From Yoonia sp. (GTDB lineage Bacteria; Pseudomonadota; Alphaproteobacteria; Rhodobacterales; Rhodobacteraceae): 64,000 bases of DNA. The notes below the pieces were generated by a model that was given only the letters and a program-made list of their open reading frames with translations, did not search any database and had not been told where the DNA came from. Of the stretch, positions 1 through 8,704 are shown piece by piece. The stretch spans positions 1 to 64,000 of the forward strand of contig NZ_JACUUJ010000011.1 of assembly GCF_014859355.1 (NCBI RefSeq), read 5' to 3'. Numbering within the stretch: position 1 is the first letter of the stretch; every line of letters begins with the position of its first letter. Position numbers and translations under genes: made by a program.

Positions 1-523
1 CCGCCTGCCAGCGGGGTGCGCCGGGGGCCTGTGGGTCGTCGGGGTGCGGCAGCGACGGCAACGATGCAATTCGCCAGCGGTCGCGCGCGGCGCTCAGATC
101 GGGTGCGGCCGCGCGGCGGATCAGCCAGCAGGGGGTTGCACCGGCCTCTGCACGGATCGCCAGCCGCTTGGTTGCGGTAAAATTCAACGCAGGTGGATTG
201 CCCCAGATTTCGGCGATGACACAAGACAGCGCCTTGCAGCGCAATCCTTCCTCGATCGCCCAAAGCACATCCGCGGCGCGGCTGACATCGACCCGGATCA
301 CGGATTTGCGGCGCAATCCGGGCAGATATGGCTGGCCCGTTTCGCGTTGCGACAGCCGGTCCTGCACCCACAGGATTGGTGCATCGGTCTGCGCCGCACG
401 TGACAGCACAAAACCCACGATGCCCGCATCTGTCGCGGTTGCGGAAAATGCCTCTGACAGGGTATGCCGCAGCACCGGCACAGCCACCTGCCAGGGGGCG
501 TCTTTTGCAATGTTCAAAATCAT
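1..523 (-). CDS. imuA: ImuA family protein (SOS mutagenesis accessory), 3' end truncated by window edge
   Basis: Reading the minus strand from ATG at 523 gives MILNIAKDAPWQVAVPVLRHTLSEAF...APILWVQDRLSQRETGQPYLPGLRRKSVIRVDVSRAADVLWAIEEGLRCKALSCVIAEIWGNPPALNFTATKRLAIRAEAGATPCWLIRRAAAPDLSAARDRWRIASLPSLPHPDDPQAPGAPRW, open to the edge; resembles ImuA. Absent from the ORF track because no stop lies in the window. Confidence 0.85.
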   Translation of the reverse strand, partial: MILNIAKDAPWQVAVPVLRHTLSEAFSATATDAGIVGFVLSRAAQTDAPILWVQDRLSQRETGQPYLPGLRRKSVIRVDVSRAADVLWAIEEGLRCKALSCVIAEIWGNPPALNFTATKRLAIRAEAGATPCWLIRRAAAPDLSAARDRWRIASLPSLPHPDDPQAPGAPRWQA

Positions 524-547
524 GCACGCACAGCGATTCCCATGTAT

Positions 548-562
548 GTTCACTTTATGTTC
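548..562 (-). promoter_or_regulatory. LexA (SOS) box, alphaproteobacterial type GTTC-N7-GTTC
   Basis: GTTCACTTTATGTTC (minus strand GAACATAAAGTGAAC), exact GAAC-N7-GAAC, 25 nt upstream of the imuA ATG. Confidence 0.85.
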
Positions 563-693
563 TATAATATCCCGGATGCTGTCACAACAGGCCGCAAGGG
601 CTGATCCAGCCGTTGTGATTGCGTCGTTTCGCCATTGTCCCCATCTGTCAGGCATGAAAAACTATGCGTGGCAAGATAAGGTAGGCTGACGGC

Positions 694-1398
694 ATGGGTG
701 AAATCTGGCAGGGACTGGTTGCGGGGTTATGGCTTGTCGTGACGATGGACGCTGACCTTGTGAATATCACGCTGCGGTCCTTGCAGGTCACACTGTCGGC
801 GGTGGTCATTGCTTCGGCGATCGGGCTGCCATTCGGGGCGTGGCTGGCGATCCGGCGGTTCCGGCACCGGCGCACGACGATTGCCCTGCTCAACGCGCTG
901 ATGGGGCTGCCGCCGGTGGTGGTGGGGCTGGTGGTCTACCTGCTGTTGTCCCGTTCGGGGCCGTTCGGGGTGTTTGGCTTGCTGTTCACCCCCACGGCCA
1001 TGATCATTGCGCAGGTGATCATTATCACGCCACTGATTGCGTCAATCGCGCATCAAGCGGTTCGCGACTTATGGGCGGAATATCATGACCTTCTGCTGTC
1101 TTTTTCAACGACGAAAAGGCAGCGGATCATGACCCTGCTGTGGGATGGGCGGCGGGCGCTGATGACGGCATCGCTGGCCGGATTTGGCCGTGCGATCGGC
1201 GAGGTTGGCGCGATCATGATCGTTGGCGGCAATATCGATAACGCCACCCGCGTGCTGACCACGGCCATCGCGCTGGAAACCGGCAAGGGCGATTTTGCGC
1301 TGGCACTTGGCCTGGGGTTTGTGCTGATCGGACTGGCGATTGCCGTCAACATCGCAACCCACATGATTGGCCGCACCGAAAGCGAGGGCAAATGGTGA
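694..1398 (+). CDS. tupB: Tungstate/molybdate-type ABC transporter permease
   Basis: Hydrophobic permease with MGLPPVVVGLVVYLLLSRSGPFG and GRAIGEVGAIMIVGGNI motifs; operon with ATPase and TupA-like protein. Confidence 0.85.
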   Translation: MGEIWQGLVAGLWLVVTMDADLVNITLRSLQVTLSAVVIASAIGLPFGAWLAIRRFRHRRTTIALLNALMGLPPVVVGLVVYLLLSRSGPFGVFGLLFTPTAMIIAQVIIITPLIASIAHQAVRDLWAEYHDLLLSFSTTKRQRIMTLLWDGRRALMTASLAGFGRAIGEVGAIMIVGGNIDNATRVLTTAIALETGKGDFALALGLGFVLIGLAIAVNIATHMIGRTESEGKW

Positions 1399-2108
1399 AG
1401 CCGATCCTGCCGCTGACAATGAAAGGCGGCGTTATCAAACGGCGTGGCAAGATCCTGCTGGGGCCGGTGGATTTTACCGTGTCCGCGCAGGGATTCACGA
1501 TTGTGATGGGGCCGAACGGGGCGGGCAAGACAACGCTGCTGCGCGCCTTGCACGGGTTGGAAAAACTGGCAGCGGGGCGGGTGGACTGGCAGGTGCCGGT
1601 AGCTGACACGCTGCAAAGGCAGGCGTTCGTCTTTCAGACCCCGATCATGCTGCGCCGGTCGGTGCGCGACAATCTGGCCTATCCGCTGATCCTGCATGGT
1701 ATGCCCAAGGCGCAGGCCCATGCGATGGCCGCCGACTGGGCCGCGCGAGTCGGGCTGGGGGCGGCGCTGGACCAACAGGCGCCGCGCCTGTCGGGCGGTG
1801 AAAAACAGAAGCTTGCCTTGGCCCGCGCGCTGATGCGCAACCCCGATATCGTATTTCTGGACGAACCCTGCGCCAGTCTGGACGGCCGCGCCACCCGTGA
1901 GATTGAAACGATCTTGAAAACGGCGCAGGCGGATGGCACACGTATACTTATGTCCACCCATGACATTGGGCAGGCAAAACGTCTGGCCAGTGATATCGTG
2001 TTTCTGATGCATGGCCAAATCATTGAAACGGCGCAGGCGCAGGCATTTTTCAATGCGCCCAAAACGCGGCAAGCCGCGGCATTACTCAAGGGAGAGATCG
2101 TAGAATGA
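1392..2108 (+). CDS. tupC: ABC transporter ATP-binding protein (tungstate)
   Basis: Walker A GPNGAGKTT, signature LSGGEKQKLALARAL, Walker B IVFLDEPCASLD. Confidence 0.88.
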   Translation: MVKPILPLTMKGGVIKRRGKILLGPVDFTVSAQGFTIVMGPNGAGKTTLLRALHGLEKLAAGRVDWQVPVADTLQRQAFVFQTPIMLRRSVRDNLAYPLILHGMPKAQAHAMAADWAARVGLGAALDQQAPRLSGGEKQKLALARALMRNPDIVFLDEPCASLDGRATREIETILKTAQADGTRILMSTHDIGQAKRLASDIVFLMHGQIIETAQAQAFFNAPKTRQAAALLKGEIVE

Positions 2109-2902
2109 AGCATATTCTGGCACTGGTTCTGGGGCTGGCGGGCAGTATGGCCGCAGCCGAAGACATGAAAATGGCGGTAACAACGTCGTTCAACAATTCG
2201 GGACTGGCGGAAATACTGCTGCCCGCGATCGCCGAGGATACGGGCATCAACGTGCAACTGCTGGTCGTGGGCACAGGACAGGCGCTGCGTTTGGGTGAGG
2301 GCGGTGATGTCGATGCGGTTCTTGTGCATGCGCGTGCCGCCGAAGAGGCGTTTGTCGAAGCAGGCTACGGCACCCACCGTCGCGAAATCATGTACAACGA
2401 TTTCGTCTATATCGGGCCGTCGGATGACCCCGCCGCCATTGCGCAGGCTGATACAGCCGCCGACGTGCTGGTGCGGATTGCGCAGACAGAATCGGTTTTT
2501 GTCAGCCGTGGCGATGACAGCGGTACCCACAAAAAGGAACTCTCGCTGTGGGATACGGCCGGTGTCCAGCGTGGCGGCGACTGGTATCGGCCTGTTGGCG
2601 CAGGCATGGGGGCATCGCTGAACACGGCGGCAGGCATGAACGCCTATATTCTGGCCGACCGGGCAAGCTGGCTGAATTTTGGCAACAAGGGCGATCTTGC
2701 ACTGCTGTTTGCGGGCGATCCGGTGTTGTTCAACCAATACGCCTATCTTCCTGTGAACCCCGAACGCCACCCCCACGTAAAGACCGATCTTGTGGTGCAA
2801 CTGGAAGAATGGCTGACATCACCGCGTGCGGCGGAGCTGATCAACGGCTACACGATCAACGGTGAGACCTTGTTCACCTATAATGCGCAGCCTGAGTCGT
2901 AA
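2105..2902 (+). CDS. tupA: Tungstate ABC transporter substrate-binding protein
   Basis: Signal peptide, then TTSFNNSGLAEILLPAIAEDTG...VVGTGQALRLGEGGDVDAVLVHA...MYNDFVYIGPSDDPA, typical of TupA. Confidence 0.87.
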   Translation: MKHILALVLGLAGSMAAAEDMKMAVTTSFNNSGLAEILLPAIAEDTGINVQLLVVGTGQALRLGEGGDVDAVLVHARAAEEAFVEAGYGTHRREIMYNDFVYIGPSDDPAAIAQADTAADVLVRIAQTESVFVSRGDDSGTHKKELSLWDTAGVQRGGDWYRPVGAGMGASLNTAAGMNAYILADRASWLNFGNKGDLALLFAGDPVLFNQYAYLPVNPERHPHVKTDLVVQLEEWLTSPRAAELINGYTINGETLFTYNAQPES

Positions 2903-2908
2903 GCATCT

Positions 2909-2950
2909 GGCGAGGGCGCACAAATTTAGCTAAATTTGTGCGCCCTCGCC
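2909..2950. terminator. 42-bp perfect palindrome between convergent genes; probable bidirectional terminator
   Basis: GGCGAGGGCGCACAAATTTAG/CTAAATTTGTGCGCCCTCGCC: 21-nt arms, no spacer; fills the gap between the tupA stop and the stop of the opposing gene. Confidence 0.75.
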
Positions 2951-3454
2951 TCAATGTTGATGCGGCTCGTCGTCCAGCGACCCGTGGATCGCGAATTGGT
3001 CCAGCCCGGCACCCTGGGGTTCAATGCTGCGATACCCTTCGCGCACACCCGCACCTGTTAATTCCCGTGATACCATCAGCAGCGTGTTGGGTGCCTGCCC
3101 GTCACACAGGTCGATCATATGCGCGATTTCATCCGCCGCCACACCGCGCGCGGCATCGACCGAAGGCGCCCCGTAATGGCTGACAAAATGCGCCGCCAGC
3201 GCATCGGTCAGCGCCGCAATCTCGGCCGGTTCGACCTTGGTCACCGCCACGACGGAAACCCGCCCGAATGTTTCCAGCCCCAGCCAGCCATTGCTGAACG
3301 CCTGTTTCGCCTTACCTGACAGATCGCCTTCGGACCAGTTGGAAAATTCGAATCCTCCCGAGATGCACCATTCGCCCGTGCGCGCGGGCGCGTGAAAGAT
3401 GTTCATGTCGCTGTCGTCGAAATGGATGGCGCGGGCCAGGTATTGGTCGGTCAT
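2951..3454 (-). CDS. DUF6505-like protein of FDH accessory cluster
   Basis: MTDQYLARAIHFDDSDMNIFHAPARTGEWCISGGFEFSNW...; start chosen inside the longer ORF. Confidence 0.7.
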   Translation of the reverse strand: MTDQYLARAIHFDDSDMNIFHAPARTGEWCISGGFEFSNWSEGDLSGKAKQAFSNGWLGLETFGRVSVVAVTKVEPAEIAALTDALAAHFVSHYGAPSVDAARGVAADEIAHMIDLCDGQAPNTLLMVSRELTGAGVREGYRSIEPQGAGLDQFAIHGSLDDEPHQH

Positions 3455-4125
3455 GATTGCCCTAACAAAGTGGTTAACGGGATCAATGTGGTGGTTGGGC
3501 CGCTGCGGCACAACTGGCCGAAATCCTGATCAAGGCCGATGAAATCCCCCTGACCCAGCCCATACATCAATCCCTGCAGTTCGGCATGCAGCGGCTTTGC
3601 GCCTTCATCGTCCCAGCGGTTGATCCAGACCAGCGTGTGCCGCGCCCAGCTTTCCAGCAGATTCACCGGGTCCACCTCGGCGCAGCCTTCGGCATAAAGC
3701 GCTGTTTCATCGGGGGTTTGCCCCGGATCGTCGGATGCGGGCCACAGTTGCAGGTGCAGCCCGATGATCAGCCAGTCCGGCACTGCCGCCGGATCACGCC
3801 CCGACGCACGCGGTTTCAGCCGACCGCAAATACCCCCGTTCAGCCGGATCGCACCGTTCCAATCCAAATGCACGGCGACTTCGGGCGGGGCTGTGGCGCC
3901 CAAGGCGTTCTGAAACCCGATGCCGCAGGCGGGCAGCATCGCCATGGCCTGCGCCAGTGGCACCTCGGGGGCAAAGATAATGGCCGCGCGCAGGTCATTG
4001 CCGGTCAGGTTATACACAACCGTGCCCGCGTCGCAGCCGTCTGACGCCATTGCCACCGCGACCGCCAGCGGATCATCCACCGTGGCCACGCCGGTCAGCA
4101 GCGGCGGAAACACCGGTGCTGTCAT
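3451..4125 (-). CDS. Biotin/lipoate--protein ligase-like family protein (DUF4444-type)
   Basis: MTAPVFPPLLTGVATVDDPLAVAVAMASDGCDAGTVVYNLTGNDLRAAIIFAPEVPL...; overlaps the next gene by 4 nt. Confidence 0.65.
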   Translation of the reverse strand: MTAPVFPPLLTGVATVDDPLAVAVAMASDGCDAGTVVYNLTGNDLRAAIIFAPEVPLAQAMAMLPACGIGFQNALGATAPPEVAVHLDWNGAIRLNGGICGRLKPRASGRDPAAVPDWLIIGLHLQLWPASDDPGQTPDETALYAEGCAEVDPVNLLESWARHTLVWINRWDDEGAKPLHAELQGLMYGLGQGDFIGLDQDFGQLCRSGPTTTLIPLTTLLGQS

Positions 4126-5189
4126 GCGTTGCCGCCTGCGATCAGGTCGCGCGCCACCTGGCGGAACGCCTGCGCGGCGGCACTGTCGGGTTTCGACACC
4201 ACGATCGGCGCGCCCCCGTCGGCGGCCAGCCGGATATCCAGTTGCAGCGGCAATTCAGCCAGCAGTGGCACGCCCAGTTTTGCCGCCTCTGCCGCGACCC
4301 CGCCGTGACCAAATGTATGTTCCTCGTGGCCGCAGTTTGAACAGATATGCGTGCTCATGTTTTCGATCATGCCGATAATCGGCGTGCCCAACTGGTTGAA
4401 CATGTCGATCCCCTTGCGCGCGTCGATCAGCGCGACATCTTGCGGGGTGGATACGATGACCGCACCGGTCACGTCGAATTTCTGTGTCAGGGTCATCTGC
4501 ACATCGCCTGTGCCCGGCGGCAGATCGACGATCAAAACATCCAGCGCGCCCCATTGCACCTGATTCATCATCTGCTGCAGCGCCCCCATCAGCATCGGAC
4601 CGCGCCAGACGACCGCCTGATCGTCGTTCTGCATCAGCCCGATCGACATCATCGTCACACCGTGGTTGCGCATCGGCAGGATCGTCTTGCCATCGGGTGA
4701 AGCGGGCCGCCCCGACACGCCCAGCATACGCGGCTGTGACGGGCCGTAGACATCGGCATCCAGCAGGCCGACGCGCCGCCCTTCGGCGGCCAGCGCGCAG
4801 GCCAGATTGGCGGATACGGTGGATTTTCCCACGCCGCCCTTGCCGGATGCAACGGCGATGATCCGGTCAACGCCCGGCACCTTTTGCGGGCCCTTGGGTT
4901 CTGCGCTGCGTTGCGGTTTCAGATCGGGCGGGGCGGCGGGTGTGCTGTGGGCGGTCATGATCGCCGACACGGTGCCGATGCCATCCAGCGCCTTTAGCGC
5001 GGTCTCGGCTGCGGCGCGCACGGGTTCCATCTGGCTGGCCATGGATGGCGCGACTTCGAACACGAAACGCACGTTGCCGCCGTCCACGTTCAGGGCGCGC
5101 ACCAGTCCGGCGGCCATGATGTCATCACCCGAAACAGGGTCTGTGATCGTTTTCAGGGTCGCAATGACCGCATCGCGGGTGATGCTCAC
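4122..5189 (-). CDS. apbC: Mrp/NBP35 (ApbC) family Fe-S cluster carrier ATPase
   Basis: IIAVASGKGGVGKSTVSANLACALA, deviant Walker A; LIVDLPPGTGDVQMTLTQ; CSNCGHEEHTFG. Confidence 0.92.
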   Translation of the reverse strand: MSITRDAVIATLKTITDPVSGDDIMAAGLVRALNVDGGNVRFVFEVAPSMASQMEPVRAAAETALKALDGIGTVSAIMTAHSTPAAPPDLKPQRSAEPKGPQKVPGVDRIIAVASGKGGVGKSTVSANLACALAAEGRRVGLLDADVYGPSQPRMLGVSGRPASPDGKTILPMRNHGVTMMSIGLMQNDDQAVVWRGPMLMGALQQMMNQVQWGALDVLIVDLPPGTGDVQMTLTQKFDVTGAVIVSTPQDVALIDARKGIDMFNQLGTPIIGMIENMSTHICSNCGHEEHTFGHGGVAAEAAKLGVPLLAELPLQLDIRLAADGGAPIVVSKPDSAAAQAFRQVARDLIAGGNA

Positions 5190-5384
5190 TCAGTCGTCCT
5201 TTCCGGTGATCTTGCCAGTGATGACATGTTCCAGCCCCAGTTCGGGAATTGTCAGGACCATTTTGGCCTCGAAGGTTTTTCCGGCTGTGTCCGCATCGCG
5301 CATCGCCTCTTCGATGGCTTGCTGGGACGTGACGCCGACCTGCTTGAGGAATTTGCGCATCGACATGTTGAAATCTTCGCTCAT
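5190..5384 (-). CDS. DUF6494-like small protein
   Basis: MSEDFNMSMRKFLKQVGVTSQQAIEEAMRDADTAGKTFEAKMVLTIPELGLEHVITGKI; immediately upstream of mrp. Confidence 0.7.
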   Translation of the reverse strand: MSEDFNMSMRKFLKQVGVTSQQAIEEAMRDADTAGKTFEAKMVLTIPELGLEHVITGKITGKDD

Positions 5385-5420
5385 GGGTTTTCTCCTGATT
5401 AGTGAATGATCGCGGGGATA

Positions 5421-7388
5421 TCAGTGATCCTTGCGCTTTGACAGATAGTCATCGGATGTGCGCACACGCGGGCGTTCTGCCCCTGCGAAGGGGTTGTTCT
5501 GGGAATGATACTGCGCCTGTATGCGGCAATTGTCGCACATCTGGATCATCCGCACCGTGTCGGGGTTGGCAAACATCGCGTGTTTGCCGGCCAGCTTTTC
5601 GGTGATCTTTTCGATGGTGGATTTCACGCCGAACAGGCTGCCACATTCGACGCAGGCAAAGGGTTCTTCCTCGTGCAGCACCTGCTGGGCAAAGGCGGCA
5701 TCTGTCAGGTTCAACTGCGGTTGCAGGGTGATCGCCTTTTCAGGGCAGATATTGCTGCATAGCCCGCATTGCAGGCAGGCGTCTTCCTGAAACCGCAGTT
5801 GCGGGCGGTCTTCGTTATCGATCAGCGCGCCCGACGGGCAGAGCGAGACACATGACAGGCACAGCGTGCAGGCATCGGTATCGACCAGCACCGCGCCATA
5901 GGGGGCGGTGTCGGGCAGGGGGATCACATCGGCGTCGGTTAGCGCCTTGGCGGCGGTGCGGGCGACCTGCCGCCGCGTGCCCATGGGCAGCATCGGCGTG
6001 GCGATGGCCTGTGCGTCGCTGCCCTGAAACAGCAGATCAGACAACGCGTCGGGGTCGGCCATGTCCAGCAGGCGGATCGTGCGGGCGCTGATCGCCTGCG
6101 CCAGCGCGGTTTCACGGTCAATCGTGTCGCGGTCGGATTTGGGCGACAGCAGGACATCGACGCAGGCAAACCCTGCACCAAGTGCAGCGAGCATTTCGGC
6201 GTGGCCGAACCCCGCCAGTGCCGTCACCTCTAGCGGGATGACATCGGCGGGCAGGCCGTTGCCGTAGCGGGCGGCAAGCTGGATCATCTCGATGCCGTGG
6301 GTATCATCGTGGACCAGCAGGCGGGGGTTGATGCCACCGGCCTTGCGAAAGGTTTCTGCCAGCGTCTGGATGCGGCGAAAGACATGATCGACCGGCGGCG
6401 CGTCATAGGTGATTGCGCCCGACGGGCACAGCGCGGAACAGGCCCCACAGCCTGCACAGATCATCGGATCAATCGCCACCGTATCCCCGGCTGACGTTAT
6501 TGCACCGGTGGGGCAGGCGTTCAGGCAGTTTGAACAGGCGGGCTGTTCGGCCCGTGAATGGGCGCAAAGTGCCGGTTCCAGCCGCACATACAGCGGCTTT
6601 TCAAAGGTGCCGACCATTTGCGCGGCCGCAAACACTGCATCGGCCACTGATGGAGCATGCCGTGGGTCGGCGCGCAGATAGCCGTCCCGCTTTTCATGGG
6701 CGGAAAACAGCGGGGTATCACCCGTCAGGTCAAGAATGATATCGCATTGCGATTTCGCCCCGTCACGCGCCGCGCCGAACTGCGGCTGCCCGCGCCCGCC
6801 GGGTTCGAGGGCCTGCACCGCGTCAATGCGCAGGTTGAAATTGCCAAAGCTGCCGCTGGCCTGCGTCAGGCGCCCCCGGATGATGTCAAAGCCGCCTGTC
6901 ACCGGTGGCGCTGAGTCATCTGTCAACAAGAGCGTAACGCTCAGCGTATCTTGGAGTTTCCGCGCCGCCGCGACTGCGACTTCGCCCGCGCCGATAATCA
7001 GGCAGACGCCATCGGATGTCACATCGCGCACTTTCGGTTCTGCGGGGCGCAATGCTGCCTCTGCGGCAAGGGCGGCCATCTTGGGTGCCTGCGACAATTT
7101 GTCAGCCGACCATCCGGCCCGATCACGCAGATCGACGAAAACGGGTAAATCTGCCCCGATTTCGGCGGCAATTTCGGCAAAACGGGCCTGTTCCTGACCG
7201 CAGGCAATTATGACGTTGCCCGCAGCGATCGCCTTGGTGGCCAGATCGCTTTGTTGTGTACATAAATTTGTGTGGAGCTTGGAACATTTCAGCCCGGTGA
7301 CATCTTCGATTTTCGTCGTATCAATTGACTGACTTCCCAGACAATCACATAATATCAACTGCTTAGCGGTATCTGACGAAGATGACAT
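5421..7388 (-). CDS. Multi-[4Fe-4S] ferredoxin-domain protein of FDH cluster (656 aa)
   Basis: Several CxxCxxCxxxCP motifs; start MSSSSDTAKQLILCDCLGSQSID chosen inside the longer ORF. Confidence 0.85.
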   Translation of the reverse strand: MSSSSDTAKQLILCDCLGSQSIDTTKIEDVTGLKCSKLHTNLCTQQSDLATKAIAAGNVIIACGQEQARFAEIAAEIGADLPVFVDLRDRAGWSADKLSQAPKMAALAAEAALRPAEPKVRDVTSDGVCLIIGAGEVAVAAARKLQDTLSVTLLLTDDSAPPVTGGFDIIRGRLTQASGSFGNFNLRIDAVQALEPGGRGQPQFGAARDGAKSQCDIILDLTGDTPLFSAHEKRDGYLRADPRHAPSVADAVFAAAQMVGTFEKPLYVRLEPALCAHSRAEQPACSNCLNACPTGAITSAGDTVAIDPMICAGCGACSALCPSGAITYDAPPVDHVFRRIQTLAETFRKAGGINPRLLVHDDTHGIEMIQLAARYGNGLPADVIPLEVTALAGFGHAEMLAALGAGFACVDVLLSPKSDRDTIDRETALAQAISARTIRLLDMADPDALSDLLFQGSDAQAIATPMLPMGTRRQVARTAAKALTDADVIPLPDTAPYGAVLVDTDACTLCLSCVSLCPSGALIDNEDRPQLRFQEDACLQCGLCSNICPEKAITLQPQLNLTDAAFAQQVLHEEEPFACVECGSLFGVKSTIEKITEKLAGKHAMFANPDTVRMIQMCDNCRIQAQYHSQNNPFAGAERPRVRTSDDYLSKRKDH

Positions 7389-7607
7389 TGTTTTCTCCAG
7401 GGTGGTCTGCGGTGCGCAGTCGGCGAAGTTAAGCCATGGTTTGGGGGTAACGTAAACCGAAAATGATGACAGTTTGCGCTGCGATGCAGCATAGTTTTGT
7501 GCAAGAAAGCCCTTTTCGAACCGCGTGTTGTGGGGCATGATGTATGCCACGGCATTCTGAAAACCCAGAGCAAAATAGTGATCCATAATCCTGACCAATA
7601 TCAAACC

Positions 7608-8141
7608 ATGCCTGTGGGTGTTGTCGTGCAGCGACGCCCTGGCGTGACGCGTTGGGCCAAGTGGGCATGGAAAGTCACGGCTGTTTTGCCCGGTGCGGCA
7701 CAGGCTGACTGGGCGGTTTTGCGCGATACAGGTGATGTGGCCGAATACCACGCCGCCACCCGCCCCCTGGAACTGCACGGTGCCGAATCAGAATCCTATA
7801 TGGCCGGTCTTTCCGCGAAAATGCCCGCGCTTTATGTCGTGATGCGCCGCCGCGATGATGCGCTGCGCCCGTTTGACGTGGTCTTGGTCACAGCTTCGCC
7901 TTATGAAGCGCAGGATTATATGGATAACGGTGAGGACATCGTCGAAAAGGTCGCGATGCCGGACGGGGTGATCGGCTGGGTGCGCGAATTTACCGACCGG
8001 TTTTTCGAAGAAGAAGTGTTTATCAAGCGCCGCCGTGACAAGCAGCGCGTTGATGGTGTGCAGGACGGGATCGGCGACAGACGTATCGCGCAGCTGACGG
8101 ATGTGTATCGCGCGCCGCAGCGCAAGGGGTCGGCGGTATGA
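7608..8141 (+). CDS. DUF3305 domain-containing protein
   Basis: MPVGVVVQRRPGVTRWAKWAWKVTAVLPGA...VTASPYEAQDYMDNGEDIVEKVAMP; FDH neighbourhood. Confidence 0.8.
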   Translation: MPVGVVVQRRPGVTRWAKWAWKVTAVLPGAAQADWAVLRDTGDVAEYHAATRPLELHGAESESYMAGLSAKMPALYVVMRRRDDALRPFDVVLVTASPYEAQDYMDNGEDIVEKVAMPDGVIGWVREFTDRFFEEEVFIKRRRDKQRVDGVQDGIGDRRIAQLTDVYRAPQRKGSAV

Positions 8142-8704
8142 ATGTATCGCAAACCGATTTCTGGTCGCGCCGCAAGGCAAAGGTCGCACAAGAGGCCGAA
8201 GCCGAAGAGGTTGTGCAGGACCTGCCGCAGGAAGATCTGACAGATGCGGAAATTCTGGCGAAATTCGATTTGCCTGATCCCGAAAGCCTGAAACTGGGTG
8301 ATGATATCAAGGGCTTTATGTCCAGGGCCGTGCCCGAACATCTGCGCCGCCGCGCCCTGCGAAAGCTGTGGCGCACCAATCCGGTGCTGGCCTGTTTGGA
8401 CGGTTTGAACGACTACGAAGACGATTTCACCGATGCCGCGACGGTCATGCCGGGCATGAAAACCGCATATCAGGTTGGCAAGGGTATGTTGGCCCACCTG
8501 CAGGATGTTGCGCAAAAGGCCGATGAACTGCTGGCGGCCGATGATCACGGCGTTGATCTGGATCAGGTTGAAAAGGTGCAAGATATGCCGTCATCGGACG
8601 ATGAACCGACAGTGGTGGCAAAGGCCGATGCGGCCACCGCTGAAACGCCGCAGCCTGTTGTCCGCCGGATGCGTTTTGAATTTGAACAGGATGCCACATC
8701 ATGA
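8138..8704 (+). CDS. DUF3306 domain-containing protein
   Basis: FWSRRKAKV...LTDAEILAKFDLPDPESLKLGDDIKGFMSRAVPEHLRRRALRKLWRTNPVLACLDGLNDYEDDFTDA. Confidence 0.8.
   Translation: MNVSQTDFWSRRKAKVAQEAEAEEVVQDLPQEDLTDAEILAKFDLPDPESLKLGDDIKGFMSRAVPEHLRRRALRKLWRTNPVLACLDGLNDYEDDFTDAATVMPGMKTAYQVGKGMLAHLQDVAQKADELLAADDHGVDLDQVEKVQDMPSSDDEPTVVAKADAATAETPQPVVRRMRFEFEQDATS

Noticed and set aside
1083-2800. Long minus-strand ORFs (1083-2072, 1679-2800) across the tup operon
   Set aside because: Antisense to well-supported transporter genes; Arg/His/Pro-rich shadow translations.
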